DNA from: Clostridia bacterium
Lineage (GTDB): Bacteria; Bacillota_A; Clostridia; Oscillospirales; QAKW01
Direction of reading: 5' to 3'
DNA length: 16,826 bases
Assembly (NCBI GenBank): GCA_017396865.1
Contig: JAFQKO010000091.1
Coordinates: 1 to 16,826 of the forward strand
A model generated the notes under the pieces. The model did no database searches. It saw nothing but the letters and a program-made list of their open reading frames with translations, and was not told where the DNA came from. Shown here in pieces: positions 1 through 5,706 of this stretch. Each line of letters starts with the position of its first letter. The first letter of the stretch is position 1. The translations under genes were made by a program, and so were the position numbers.

Positions 1-422
1 ATCTGCCCGATGATCCCCTCGATTCCCAAGATATCAATCTGGCCTCACTGATCCTCGGTCAAAACGGCATCTGGGGCGACCTGCCCGCCGTTTCCCCCGA
101 AGGAAGAGCCCGTATCCGTGAGGTTTTGAGCCACTATAAGCGTGTGCGCAATGATATCACGGCGCAGGCGGCCGTTAAAAGCGGCATAACCGGCTCGGGC
201 TTCGAGTGCTATGAAAAGATCTGCTCCGAAACGGGAAGGGGTGTCGTTTGCGTATTCTCCACGGTACGGGATACCTTCCGCTATATCACCCAAAAGAAAA
301 CGACCGCCAAGGTATGGGCCTCTGCCCCCGCAACGGTAACGCCCCTCCCCGACGGCACCTCTAAACTCGAGATTAAGTTTGACTCTCCGGGCGCCGTTAT
401 GGTGTTCTTTGAGGAAGAATAA
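1..422 (+). CDS. C-terminal part of a probable glycoside hydrolase (5' end outside window)
   Basis: The reading frame is open from the first full codon at base 3 to the TAA at 420-422 and gives about 139 residues, so the gene starts upstream of the window. The segment LASLILGQNGIWGDL followed by a helix ending in HYKRVRNDIT resembles the end of the catalytic barrel in alpha-galactosidase-like (GH36/GH31-type, clan D) proteins. The rest, with ETGRGVVCVFS, YITQKKTTAKVW and a final strand VMVFFEEE, looks like the C-terminal beta-sandwich that such enzymes carry. No catalytic residues lie in the visible part. The codon use matches the G+C-rich neighbours. A terminator hairpin follows 21 bases after the stop, so this is the last gene of its transcript. 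The coding call is firm; the family assignment is from remembered motif similarity only and is tentative. Confidence 0.6.
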   Translation, partial: LPDDPLDSQDINLASLILGQNGIWGDLPAVSPEGRARIREVLSHYKRVRNDITAQAAVKSGITGSGFECYEKICSETGRGVVCVFSTVRDTFRYITQKKTTAKVWASAPATVTPLPDGTSKLEIKFDSPGAVMVFFEEE

Positions 423-442
423 ACCGAGGGATCAGCAAAATA

Positions 443-476
443 AAAATAAAGAGCATCGAAAGATGCTCTTTATTTT
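443..476. terminator. Bidirectional rho-independent terminator
   Basis: A perfect 15-bp stem (443-457 with 462-476) closes on a GAAA tetraloop; the core is AAAGAGCATC/GATGCTCTTT. A/T runs on both sides supply a U-tract in either direction. It sits between the convergent ends of the partial glycosidase gene (+) and the small membrane-protein gene (-) and can serve both. Confidence 0.93.
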
Positions 477-515
477 AAATGGAACCGGTCTAAAAAACTG
501 ATTTTTTTATTATTG

Positions 516-704
516 CTATTTTTTCTTATCTTTTATGCTTTTAATTAAAATCACCAGATGTACCACAACAGCGGCAAATATAAAAATTGTACCACAAACG
601 CTTATTATAAAAGGAACATCCGTTAATAACTCAAAAACATTTATAAGTGTCCCAAAAAACCAACAAATTGAAGCTATCAACCATAAAACATTGACTTTTT
701 TCAT
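516..704 (-). CDS. Small two-helix membrane protein, unknown function
   Basis: This encodes 62 residues: MKKVNVLWLIASICWFFGTL begins the first hydrophobic helix (about residues 5-25), and a second lies at about 32-54, ending in a basic tail IKSIKDKKK. The frame can be extended three codons to a GTG at 713, but an AAAGGT ribosome-binding site lies 11 bases before the ATG at 704 and only about two bases before that GTG, so ATG is preferred. A good sigma-A promoter (TTGCCC, 17 bp, TATAAT) lies just upstream and the terminator at 443-476 follows. Promoter, RBS, two clean helices and terminator together support a real gene. I recognise no family. It is far more AT-rich than the neighbouring genes, which suggests recent acquisition. 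A short toxin, regulator or immunity peptide cannot be told apart from an unspecified membrane protein here. Confidence 0.6.
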   Translation of the reverse strand: MKKVNVLWLIASICWFFGTLINVFELLTDVPFIISVCGTIFIFAAVVVHLVILIKSIKDKKK

Positions 705-727
705 AATTATCACCGACCTTTAGGTGT

Positions 728-756
728 ATTATAGCATAAAAGCTGTGGAGGGGCAA
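728..756 (-). promoter_or_regulatory. Sigma-A promoter of the small membrane-protein gene
   Basis: On the minus strand, TTGCCC (751-756) and TATAAT (728-733) are separated by 17 bp. The start point would fall near 721, about 17 bases before the ATG at 704. Confidence 0.65.
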
Positions 757-762
757 GGTGAA

Positions 763-927
763 ATGATATATCGCTGTGCGATATGATATACGGCAAGCCG
801 TATGATATACTTGCTTCGCAAGCATGATATAATATCCGTTCCTTCATATGCGAAGCATATATCATCCACCGCAGGTGGATATCATACCGAAGGTATATCA
901 TCCGTTCCGACGAGGAACGGATATCAT
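763..927. repeat. Array of short hairpins separated by ATGATAT / ATATCAT heptamers
   Basis: The heptamer ATGATAT occurs four times in direct orientation (763-769, 783-789, 802-808, 824-830). Its exact reverse complement ATATCAT occurs four times after that (859-865, 879-885, 895-901, 921-927). The intervals are small palindromes with unrelated stems: ATCGC-TGT-GCGAT (770-782), ACGG-CAAG-CCGT (790-801), CTTGC-TTC-GCAAG (810-822), CCACC-GCA-GGTGG (866-878), ACC-GAA-GGT (886-894) and CCGTTCC-GACGA-GGAACGG (902-920). A further hairpin with stem ATATGC/GCATAT and loop GAA spans 846-860. The array lies between the promoter of the small membrane-protein gene and the tRNA terminator and encodes nothing credible. 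I suspect a non-autonomous palindromic repeat family, but copy number elsewhere in the genome cannot be seen here. Confidence 0.85.
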
Positions 928-929
928 TG

Positions 930-963
930 AAAAAACCCCTTTACGAAAGTAAAGAGGTTTTTT
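930..963 (-). terminator. Rho-independent terminator of the tRNA-Thr gene
   Basis: A 15-bp stem (930-944 with 949-963, one C/A mismatch) closes on a GAAA loop. Read on the minus strand it ends in a TTTTTT tract. It lies immediately downstream of the minus-strand tRNA; the flanking A/T runs could let it work in both directions. Confidence 0.9.
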
Positions 964-965
964 CA

Positions 966-1041
<76 letters not shown>

Positions 1042-1065
1042 ATATTTATTTTGTGACGCCCCATT

Positions 1066-1094
1066 ATTATAACGGATGACTTCCGATTTGTAAA
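1066..1094 (-). promoter_or_regulatory. Sigma-A promoter of tRNA-Thr
   Basis: On the minus strand, TTTACA (1089-1094) and a consensus TATAAT (1066-1071) are separated by 17 bp. Transcription would start near 1059, leaving a leader of roughly 18 bases before the mature tRNA 5' end at 1041. Confidence 0.85.
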
Positions 1095-1280
1095 GTCTTT
1101 TTTTGAAATTCTTTCAACTTTTTTAACGTTCGTTTACATAAAAGTTGTTGATAACCCTGTTGAAATGTGAAAAACTCTGCACATCCCACCCCAAAAATCC
1201 CCATTTTTCCACAGTTTTCCCTGTTTATAACTCTTTTTCGACTCGGTTGCATTTCATTATTTTTAATTATAAAAAAAGGG
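1095..1280. other. Non-coding stretch with degenerate DnaA-box-like elements
   Basis: This part of the 346-base gap between tRNA-Thr and secG holds no credible gene. It does carry elements close to TTATCCACA: TGTTGATAA (1146-1154, one mismatch to TGTGGATAA), TTTTCCACA (1205-1213, one mismatch to TTATCCACA), and looser relatives at 1159-1175 and 1222-1230. The left and right groups are in roughly opposite orientation around the pyrimidine-rich segment 1181-1203. None is a perfect box, and none of the genes that usually flank oriC (dnaA, dnaN, rpmH) is present, so an origin is not claimed. The rest is AT-rich promoter DNA. Confidence 0.35.
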
Positions 1281-1309
1281 TTGCTTTTTTATTTTTTATG
1301 TGGTAAAAT
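1281..1309 (+). promoter_or_regulatory. Sigma-A promoter of secG
   Basis: TTGCTT (1281-1286), a 17-bp spacer and TAAAAT (1304-1309) predict a start near 1316. This leaves a leader of about 70 bases before the secG ATG at 1388, with the ribosome binding site GGAAAGG at 1369-1375. Confidence 0.8.
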
Positions 1310-1387
1310 GATTAACACTTGATTTTATACTAAAATGCATTCCTATGTGGATGTGTGAACTATGAGTTGGAAAGGTTGTGAAATTCA

Positions 1388-1636
1388 ATGGGTATTACTG
1401 AAATCCTTTTAGGTGCCGCAATCCTGGTGTTGGCTGTTGCAATCATCATCTGCGTCAGCGTTCAGCAGGGTAAATCTCAGGGCCTGGGTGCTATGGCAGG
1501 CGGCTCTGATGCCGATAGCTACTTCAGCAAGAACAAAAAGCGTACCAGAGATGCTGTTCTCGCCAAGATGACCATCGTAATGGCTGTTCTGATTGTAGTC
1601 TGCGTCATTATTCTGAACATCGTAACCTACGCATAA
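1388..1636 (+). CDS. secG: Preprotein translocase subunit SecG
   Basis: SecG is the small accessory subunit of the SecYEG channel in the cytoplasmic membrane. This 82-residue protein has the usual length and build: a first transmembrane helix at about residues 5-25, a loop with the conserved pattern QQGKSQGLGAMAGGSDA around 28-44 (the family's glycine-rich loop), a basic stretch KNKKRT near 50-55, and a second helix at about 60-81. The upstream GGAAAGG motif (1369-1375), the strong promoter at 1281-1309 and the terminator straight after the stop mark it as largely monocistronic. In many Firmicutes secG is followed by rnr and smpB; here the next gene is a rhamnosidase, so that linkage is absent. 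Confidence 0.93.
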   Translation: MGITEILLGAAILVLAVAIIICVSVQQGKSQGLGAMAGGSDADSYFSKNKKRTRDAVLAKMTIVMAVLIVVCVIILNIVTYA

Positions 1637-1642
1637 ATCCGC

Positions 1643-1672
1643 AAAAGCAATCGCCAAAAGCGATTGCTTTTT
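1643..1672 (+). terminator. Rho-independent terminator after secG
   Basis: A 12-bp perfect stem, AAAAGCAATCGC (1643-1654) with GCGATTGCTTTT (1660-1671), has loop CAAAA and ends in TTTTT. It ends only about nine bases before the rhamnosidase ribosome binding site at 1681-1687. No promoter is visible in between, so it may act as a partial terminator or attenuator. Confidence 0.9.
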
Positions 1673-1694
1673 CATTTAAAAAAGGAGAAAACTC

Positions 1695-3926
1695 ATGTTT
1701 CCAAAGCAATACATTGCCGCAACCACCGCCTATAATACCGCCGAGCGGTATATTCCCCAGCCGCTCCTTCGCCGCACCTTCCACGTTGGCGAAGGCTTAA
1801 AGTGCGCTGAGCTGACTATCGGCTCGCTGGGGTATTATGAAGTACACGTCAACGGCATTGATATCACCAAGGGCCTGATGGCGCCTTACCGCAGTGCGCC
1901 CGATACCATCAACTATTTCGATCGCTACGACGTCACCGCCCAACTGACCGCGGGCAAAAACTGCCTTGGAGCCATCCTCGGCAACGGGATTCAGAACTCC
2001 ATCGAGCCCACCTGGAACTTTAACGAGCTGCCCTGGCGCAGTGCGCCTGCCCTTGCCTTTTGCCTGACCCTTACCTATGGCGACCGCACCGAGACCATCG
2101 AAAGCGATTCGCAGACCCTCTCTGCTGACTCCCCCATCCTTTTTAATGATTTTCACTACGGCGAATACTACGACGCCCGCTTAGAGCAGCCCGGCTGGGA
2201 TCTGCCCGATTTCGACGATTCCGCATGGAAGCCCGCCCTTTTGGCGGCCGCGCCCGACGATGAGCCCCGCCTTTGCGAGGCGGAGCCCATCCGCATCGTC
2301 GGGGAACGCAAGCCCATTGAGATCCGTAAACAACGGGACGGCAGCTTTATCTACGATTTCGGGGTCAACGACAGCGGCCTTTGCCTTCTGAAGATCAACG
2401 GAAACCCCGGGCAGAAGCTGACCCTGCGCTATTTTGAATGCCTGCAGGACGGCAAGCCCTACCTCAACAACATCCGCTTCGCGCCCGACCGCCGCTTCCA
2501 GGAGGATGAATACACCTGCGCCGGCGGGGATGCCACTCATTTGGCACGATTCACCTATCACGGCTTCCGCTACGTTTGGATCAGCGGCATCGAAAAGGAG
2601 CAGGCGACCGAGGAGCTGCTGACCTGCCTGATTATCCATTCCGACGTGGAAACGATCGGCAGCTTCACCTGCAGCAACGAAATAATCAACAAGCTGCAGG
2701 AATGCACGTTGCGATCCGACCTTTCCAATCTGCATTACTTCCCCACCGACTGCCCCCATCGGGAGAAAAACGGCTGGACTGCCGACGCCTCCCTCTCTAC
2801 CGAGCAATTTCTTTTAAACATTGCCCCGGAAAACTGCTATCGGGAATGGCTGCGCATCATCTATAAAACCATGGACGAGCGGGGCGCTCTGCCCGGCATT
2901 ATTCCAACGGGCGGCTGGGGCTTCCATTGGGGCAACGGCCCCGCCTGGGACAACGTGATCGCATGGATCCCCTATTTTACCTACCGCTACCGCGGCGATC
3001 GGAGGATCATCGAGGAGGCGGCCGCGCCGCTGCTGCGGTATCTGCGCTATCTGCAGACCCGCCGCGATGAAAAGGGCCTGCTCGCCATCGGCCTCGGCGA
3101 TTGGTGCCAAGCAGCCACCGCAGGCGGCGGCAGCTTCGAAACCCCGCTGGTGGTGACCGACACCATCCTCTCGCTGGATATCGCCCGCAAGGCAGCCTTT
3201 ATCTATGAGGAATTGGGTCTCGCCGCTGAAAAAGCGGAAGCCGACACCCTTGCCGACTCCCTCTATACCTCTATCCGCACCCATCTGGTCGCGAACAACA
3301 CAATCTACGGCGAGACCCAGACCGCGCAGGCCATGGGCATCTTCTATGAGATCTTTACCGCCGAAGAAAAGCCCGCCGCCTTTGCAAAGCTGGTGGAGCT
3401 GATTCACGTCAAAAACGACTTTATGGCAGTCGGCGTATTAGGTGGACGGTGCATCTTCCGCGTGCTAGCTGAGTTCGGCCGCATCGATCTGGCCATGAAG
3501 ATGATGCTGCGCCCCGAATTCCCCTCTTACGGCAACTGGATTATCCGCGGCACCACCACCCTTTGGGAAAACTTCCACCCCGAAGGAGAAAAGCTCGATT
3601 CCCGCAACCACCACTTCTGGGGCGATATCTCCGCTTGGTTCTATCGCTACCTCGGCGGTATCGACCTCAATCCCACCGCAAGGGACGTAAACCATCTGAA
3701 CGTCGCACCCCTCTTCCCCGACGGCATGGAGCATGCTGCCGCGACCCATCGCCATCCCGCAGGCGAAATCGCCACCCGATGGGAACGCAACGGCAACACC
3801 GTTACCCTGCAGGTAACGGTACCCGACGCCCTTCACGGCGAGATCCTCGCCCCCAACGGCTGGTATTTTGAAAACGAAAAAACTGCCCTACCTTTGCAAA
3901 ACGGCGTCTATATCCTTATAAAATAA
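1695..3926 (+). CDS. Alpha-L-rhamnosidase, glycoside hydrolase family 78, cytoplasmic
   Basis: This 743-residue enzyme should hydrolyse terminal alpha-L-rhamnose from plant glycosides or polysaccharides. The N-terminal part (about 25-110) contains the rhamnosidase beta-sandwich pattern, with GYYEVHVNG and YFDRYDVT. A second beta-sandwich with YDFGVNDSG, ending in TYHGFRYVWISGI, spans about 200-315. The (alpha/alpha)6 catalytic barrel starts near 325. It contains DCPHREKNGWTADA (352-365), the GH78 signature with Glu357, and TTLWENFHPEG (621-631), whose Glu625 is the likely second catalytic residue. SRNHHFWGDI follows at 636-645, and a C-terminal beta domain runs from about 665. There is no signal peptide, so it acts on imported substrate. 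AAAGGAG at 1681-1687 fixes the ATG. It lies downstream of secG across a terminator with no visible promoter of its own. The family call is strong; exact substrate is unknown. Confidence 0.93.
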   Translation: MFPKQYIAATTAYNTAERYIPQPLLRRTFHVGEGLKCAELTIGSLGYYEVHVNGIDITKGLMAPYRSAPDTINYFDRYDVTAQLTAGKNCLGAILGNGIQNSIEPTWNFNELPWRSAPALAFCLTLTYGDRTETIESDSQTLSADSPILFNDFHYGEYYDARLEQPGWDLPDFDDSAWKPALLAAAPDDEPRLCEAEPIRIVGERKPIEIRKQRDGSFIYDFGVNDSGLCLLKINGNPGQKLTLRYFECLQDGKPYLNNIRFAPDRRFQEDEYTCAGGDATHLARFTYHGFRYVWISGIEKEQATEELLTCLIIHSDVETIGSFTCSNEIINKLQECTLRSDLSNLHYFPTDCPHREKNGWTADASLSTEQFLLNIAPENCYREWLRIIYKTMDERGALPGIIPTGGWGFHWGNGPAWDNVIAWIPYFTYRYRGDRRIIEEAAAPLLRYLRYLQTRRDEKGLLAIGLGDWCQAATAGGGSFETPLVVTDTILSLDIARKAAFIYEELGLAAEKAEADTLADSLYTSIRTHLVANNTIYGETQTAQAMGIFYEIFTAEEKPAAFAKLVELIHVKNDFMAVGVLGGRCIFRVLAEFGRIDLAMKMMLRPEFPSYGNWIIRGTTTLWENFHPEGEKLDSRNHHFWGDISAWFYRYLGGIDLNPTARDVNHLNVAPLFPDGMEHAAATHRHPAGEIATRWERNGNTVTLQVTVPDALHGEILAPNGWYFENEKTALPLQNGVYILIK

Positions 3927-3930
3927 GCAA

Positions 3931-3960
3931 AAGCCGCATTGATCTGCATCAATGCGGCTT
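3931..3960. terminator. Terminator hairpin after the rhamnosidase gene (left copy)
   Basis: A perfect 13-bp stem, AAGCCGCATTGAT (3931-3943) with ATCAATGCGGCTT (3948-3960), has loop CTGC. It lies between the convergent rhamnosidase (+) and XRE (-) genes. The U-tract is weak on the plus strand (ATTTAT) and better on the minus strand (TTTTG). The stem is nearly identical to the palindrome at 4410-4439. Confidence 0.85.
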
Positions 3961-3962
3961 AT

Positions 3963-4181
3963 TTATCTCTTATAGGGAGTCGGGTCATTGGTCAACCCCA
4001 AAATATAATCAGTAGAAGTTCCGTAAAATTCAGCCAGCGTTACAACAAACCGTGTGGGAATCTCCCGCTTTCCGATTTCATAATTGCTATAAACGCGTTG
4101 ATCAATCCCAAGAATTGCGGCAATCTCCTTTTGAACCAAGTCCTTATCTTCTCGCAAATCACGAAGCCTTGAATAATACAT
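3963..4181 (-). CDS. XRE/Cro-family helix-turn-helix transcriptional regulator
   Basis: This 72-residue protein is a single HTH_3 domain. The pattern LRDLREDKDLVQKEIAAILG followed by IDQRVYSNYEIGKREIPTRF is the classic Cro/CI fold, with the recognition helix at about residues 27-40, and LAEFYGTSTDYILGLTNDPT closes the domain. The frame extends two codons to a TTG at 4187, but GAGGTGA sits at the correct distance from the ATG at 4181, so that start is used. It probably represses the divergent promoter at 4230-4258 and its own transcription through the palindromes at 4212-4258. Such stand-alone regulators are typical of phage, plasmid and integrative elements. The local AT-richness and the truncated partner gene indicate a remnant of such an element. 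Confidence 0.88.
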   Translation of the reverse strand: MYYSRLRDLREDKDLVQKEIAAILGIDQRVYSNYEIGKREIPTRFVVTLAEFYGTSTDYILGLTNDPTPYKR

Positions 4182-4211
4182 ACACAAATCACCTCATAAA
4201 TCAAGTATATG

Positions 4212-4258
4212 TACTATCAAAAAATAGTATTGATTTTACCATCATATGATAGTAAAAT
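4212..4258. promoter_or_regulatory. Divergent operator/promoter region of the XRE-DUF2493 pair
   Basis: Two inverted repeats share the half-site TACTATC/GATAGTA. The first is TACTAT (4212-4217) with ATAGTA (4224-4229). The second is a 26-bp near-perfect dyad at 4233-4258 centred on CATATG with a single mismatched pair. A plus-strand promoter, TTGATT (4230-4235) and TAAAAT (4253-4258) with 17-bp spacing, is covered almost exactly by the second dyad, which is the arrangement expected for repression by the XRE protein. No good minus-strand -35 was found, although the first dyad lies where that promoter should be. Binding is inferred, not shown. Confidence 0.7.
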
Positions 4259-4277
4259 ATAAATAGGAGGTGATCAA

Positions 4278-4424
4278 ATGGTTCGACGAATCATTGTGGC
4301 AGGTGGCAGAGACTTTACCGATTATGAATTAGCAACGGACTTCATTACTGCTTGCATCCAAAAAATAAATCCAAGCGATACTCTACTTTCCATCTATATC
4401 AAACGATATAAAAAGCCGCATTGA
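4278..4424 (+). pseudogene. Truncated DUF2493 / YspA-like SLOG-domain gene (48 codons)
   Basis: The ORF starts with ATG at 4278 after a strong AGGAGG (4265-4270). Residues 1-37 (MVRRIIVAGGRDFTDYELAT, then a helix ending INPSDTL) match the N-terminus of DUF2493/YspA-related SLOG proteins. These are roughly 100-150 residues long and continue with a conserved SGGARGAD nucleotide-binding loop. Here that loop and the rest of the domain are missing: the frame reads LSIYIKRYKKPH and stops at TGA 4422-4424 inside the palindrome at 4410-4439. IYIKRY resembles a terminal beta-strand, so an internal deletion joining both ends is possible. The promoter and RBS look intact, so a 48-residue peptide may still be made. 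SLOG function (nucleotide or ligand sensing) would be lost. The parent gene family is common on plasmids, phages and conjugative elements. Confidence 0.7.
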
Positions 4425-4439
4425 TCAATGCGGCTTTTT
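4410..4439. terminator. 30-bp perfect palindromic terminator holding both stop codons (right copy)
   Basis: The arms AAAAAGCCGCATTGA (4410-4424) and TCAATGCGGCTTTTT (4425-4439) are exact reverse complements with no spacer. The centre TGA|TCA provides the stop codon of the plus-strand remnant (4422-4424) and, on the other strand, that of cca (4425-4427). Each arm therefore encodes the same C-terminal residues KKPH. In RNA the central bases would open into a small loop, with T-tracts on both sides. It is nearly identical to the hairpin at 3931-3960. Confidence 0.9.
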
Positions 4440-5570
4440 GATTTCATTTAAAAGGATGTCTCGCTCGTTGGGAAGCTGTTCACCAACGACCTGCTCCAGC
4501 AGGAATGTGAGTTTTGCGCCGATCTCCTTGCCCCGATAGCCCAGCGCCATCAGGTCGCGGCCGTTGACGGCCAGCTCACCGACTGAGAGGCAGACTCCGT
4601 CTGCAAGCAAGGCTTCAGCGATCTTTTTCTGCGATTGCGCATTCTGATAGGTTGTCAACTTGATGAAATTCTCTGCGCCGAGCGCCGCCATCCGCTTACG
4701 CACCGCCACCCGCTCCGCAGGGGTGACCGCATCCCGCTCCCGCACCAGCATCAGCACCGTTTCTTTAAAGGCATTGGGTGCCTTCAGGCGGTTCATGGCC
4801 GACTGTGCATCCGCTTCGGTTTCAAAGAGCGCCGCAAACCGCAGCGCCGCCTCGGCAGGCAGAGCCTGCACCTCTCGCATCCTCATTTCGGGGAGTACCA
4901 CTTCGAGCACCTTGCGATACTGCGTTAAAATATCGGCGGCATACCGACCCCGCAGCAAGCCGCAAAGCTCCGAAAAGACCCGCTCATGGGCGATGGCAAG
5001 TAAAAGCTCCCGTTTTTTCACCATGGCGGCGGCGGTTTTTTCCTCGATGGCAAAGCCCAAGCGGGCGGCAAACCGCAGCCCCCGCAGGATCCGCAGGGCA
5101 TCCTCCTCAAAGCGGCGCTCCGCCTCCCCCACGCAGCGCACAAGGCGGGCATCGATATCGGCGCGCCCCTCAAAGGGGTCAAACCACTCGCCCTTGCGAT
5201 CCATCGCCATGGCGTTCATGGTGAAATCCCGCCGTGCCAGATCCTCCCGCAGCGAGCGGGTAAAGGTAACGGCATCGGGATGGCGGTGGTCGGAATAGCC
5301 GCCGTCCTGCCGAAAGGTGGTGATCTCGATCGGCTCACCCGCCGCCAGCACCGTTACCGTTCCGTGCTGCAGCCCCGTTTCAACCGTACGATGATCGGCG
5401 AAGGCCGCCAGCACCTCCTGCGGCAGCGCCGAGGTGGTTACGTCGTAGTCATGGGGCGCAACCTGCATATAGCGATCACGGATACAGCCGCCCACCGCAT
5501 AGGCCTCAAAGCCCGCCTGCTCCAAACGCAGCAAAACTGCATCAATTTCCTTCGGAAACAGACTGTTCAT
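4425..5570 (-). CDS. cca: CCA tRNA nucleotidyltransferase (class II)
   Basis: The enzyme adds or repairs the 3'-CCA of tRNAs in the cytoplasm. The 381-residue protein carries the nucleotidyltransferase head: AVGGCIRD (25-32, the GGxxRD loop), DYDV (41-44, with metal-binding Asp41 and Asp43), and RRDFTMNAMA (113-122) for ATP/CTP choice. It is followed by EDALRILRGLRFAARLGF (156-173), the hallmark neck motif that binds the template-like pocket. The remaining helical body and tail are of moderate length, and no HD domain is evident. The ATG at 5570 has GGGGGG/AAGG upstream on its strand (about 5579-5586) and a consensus promoter at 5609-5637. The last residues KKPH and the stop lie inside the terminator palindrome at 4410-4439. 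Since the tRNA-Thr gene here encodes its CCA, the enzyme may serve mainly in repair for that tRNA. Confidence 0.93.
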   Translation of the reverse strand: MNSLFPKEIDAVLLRLEQAGFEAYAVGGCIRDRYMQVAPHDYDVTTSALPQEVLAAFADHRTVETGLQHGTVTVLAAGEPIEITTFRQDGGYSDHRHPDAVTFTRSLREDLARRDFTMNAMAMDRKGEWFDPFEGRADIDARLVRCVGEAERRFEEDALRILRGLRFAARLGFAIEEKTAAAMVKKRELLLAIAHERVFSELCGLLRGRYAADILTQYRKVLEVVLPEMRMREVQALPAEAALRFAALFETEADAQSAMNRLKAPNAFKETVLMLVRERDAVTPAERVAVRKRMAALGAENFIKLTTYQNAQSQKKIAEALLADGVCLSVGELAVNGRDLMALGYRGKEIGAKLTFLLEQVVGEQLPNERDILLNEIKKPH

Positions 5571-5608
5571 GGCAGATTCCCCCCTTCTTTTACTGAAAAA
5601 TCATATTT

Positions 5609-5637
5609 ATCATAGCATTTTTACATTCTATTGTCAA
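5609..5637 (-). promoter_or_regulatory. Sigma-A promoter of cca
   Basis: On the minus strand, a consensus TTGACA (5632-5637) is followed after 17 bp by TATGAT (5609-5614). Transcription should start near 5602, about 30 bases before the cca ATG. Confidence 0.9.
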
Positions 5638-5643
5638 TTTTTC

Positions 5644-5672
5644 TTGATTTTTTTAAAAAACGCCATTATAAT
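5644..5672 (+). promoter_or_regulatory. Sigma-A promoter of the CYTH-domain gene
   Basis: TTGATT (5644-5649), a 17-bp spacer and consensus TATAAT (5667-5672) predict a start near 5679. It stands back to back with the cca promoter; the two -35 elements are only six bases apart, so the polymerase complexes may compete. Confidence 0.88.
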
Positions 5673-5706
5673 TAAAGTGAGATAGACTTTAAGCGAGGTG
5701 AAGCGG

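Noticed and set aside
763..927. Possible CRISPR array (regularly spaced repeats)
   Set aside because: The repeats are only seven bases, the inserts are 9-28 bases and self-complementary, the orientation reverses midway, and there are no cas genes.
1146..1230. Chromosomal replication origin
   Set aside because: All DnaA-box-like motifs are imperfect, no AT-rich unwinding trinucleotide series is evident, and dnaA/dnaN/rpmH are absent.
1067..1252. Minus-strand ORF of 61 codons between tRNA-Thr and secG
   Set aside because: It spans the tRNA promoter, has no plausible ribosome-binding site and its product shows no coherent fold.
3931..4439. Intact insertion sequence or integron cassette
   Set aside because: No transposase or integrase frame, no terminal inverted repeats other than the terminator dyads, and no target-site duplication that I could recognise.
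4660..5298. Plus-strand 212-codon frame opposite cca
   Set aside because: The Ser/Arg-rich translation is typical of an antisense frame of a G+C-rich gene; cca on the other strand has all family motifs.
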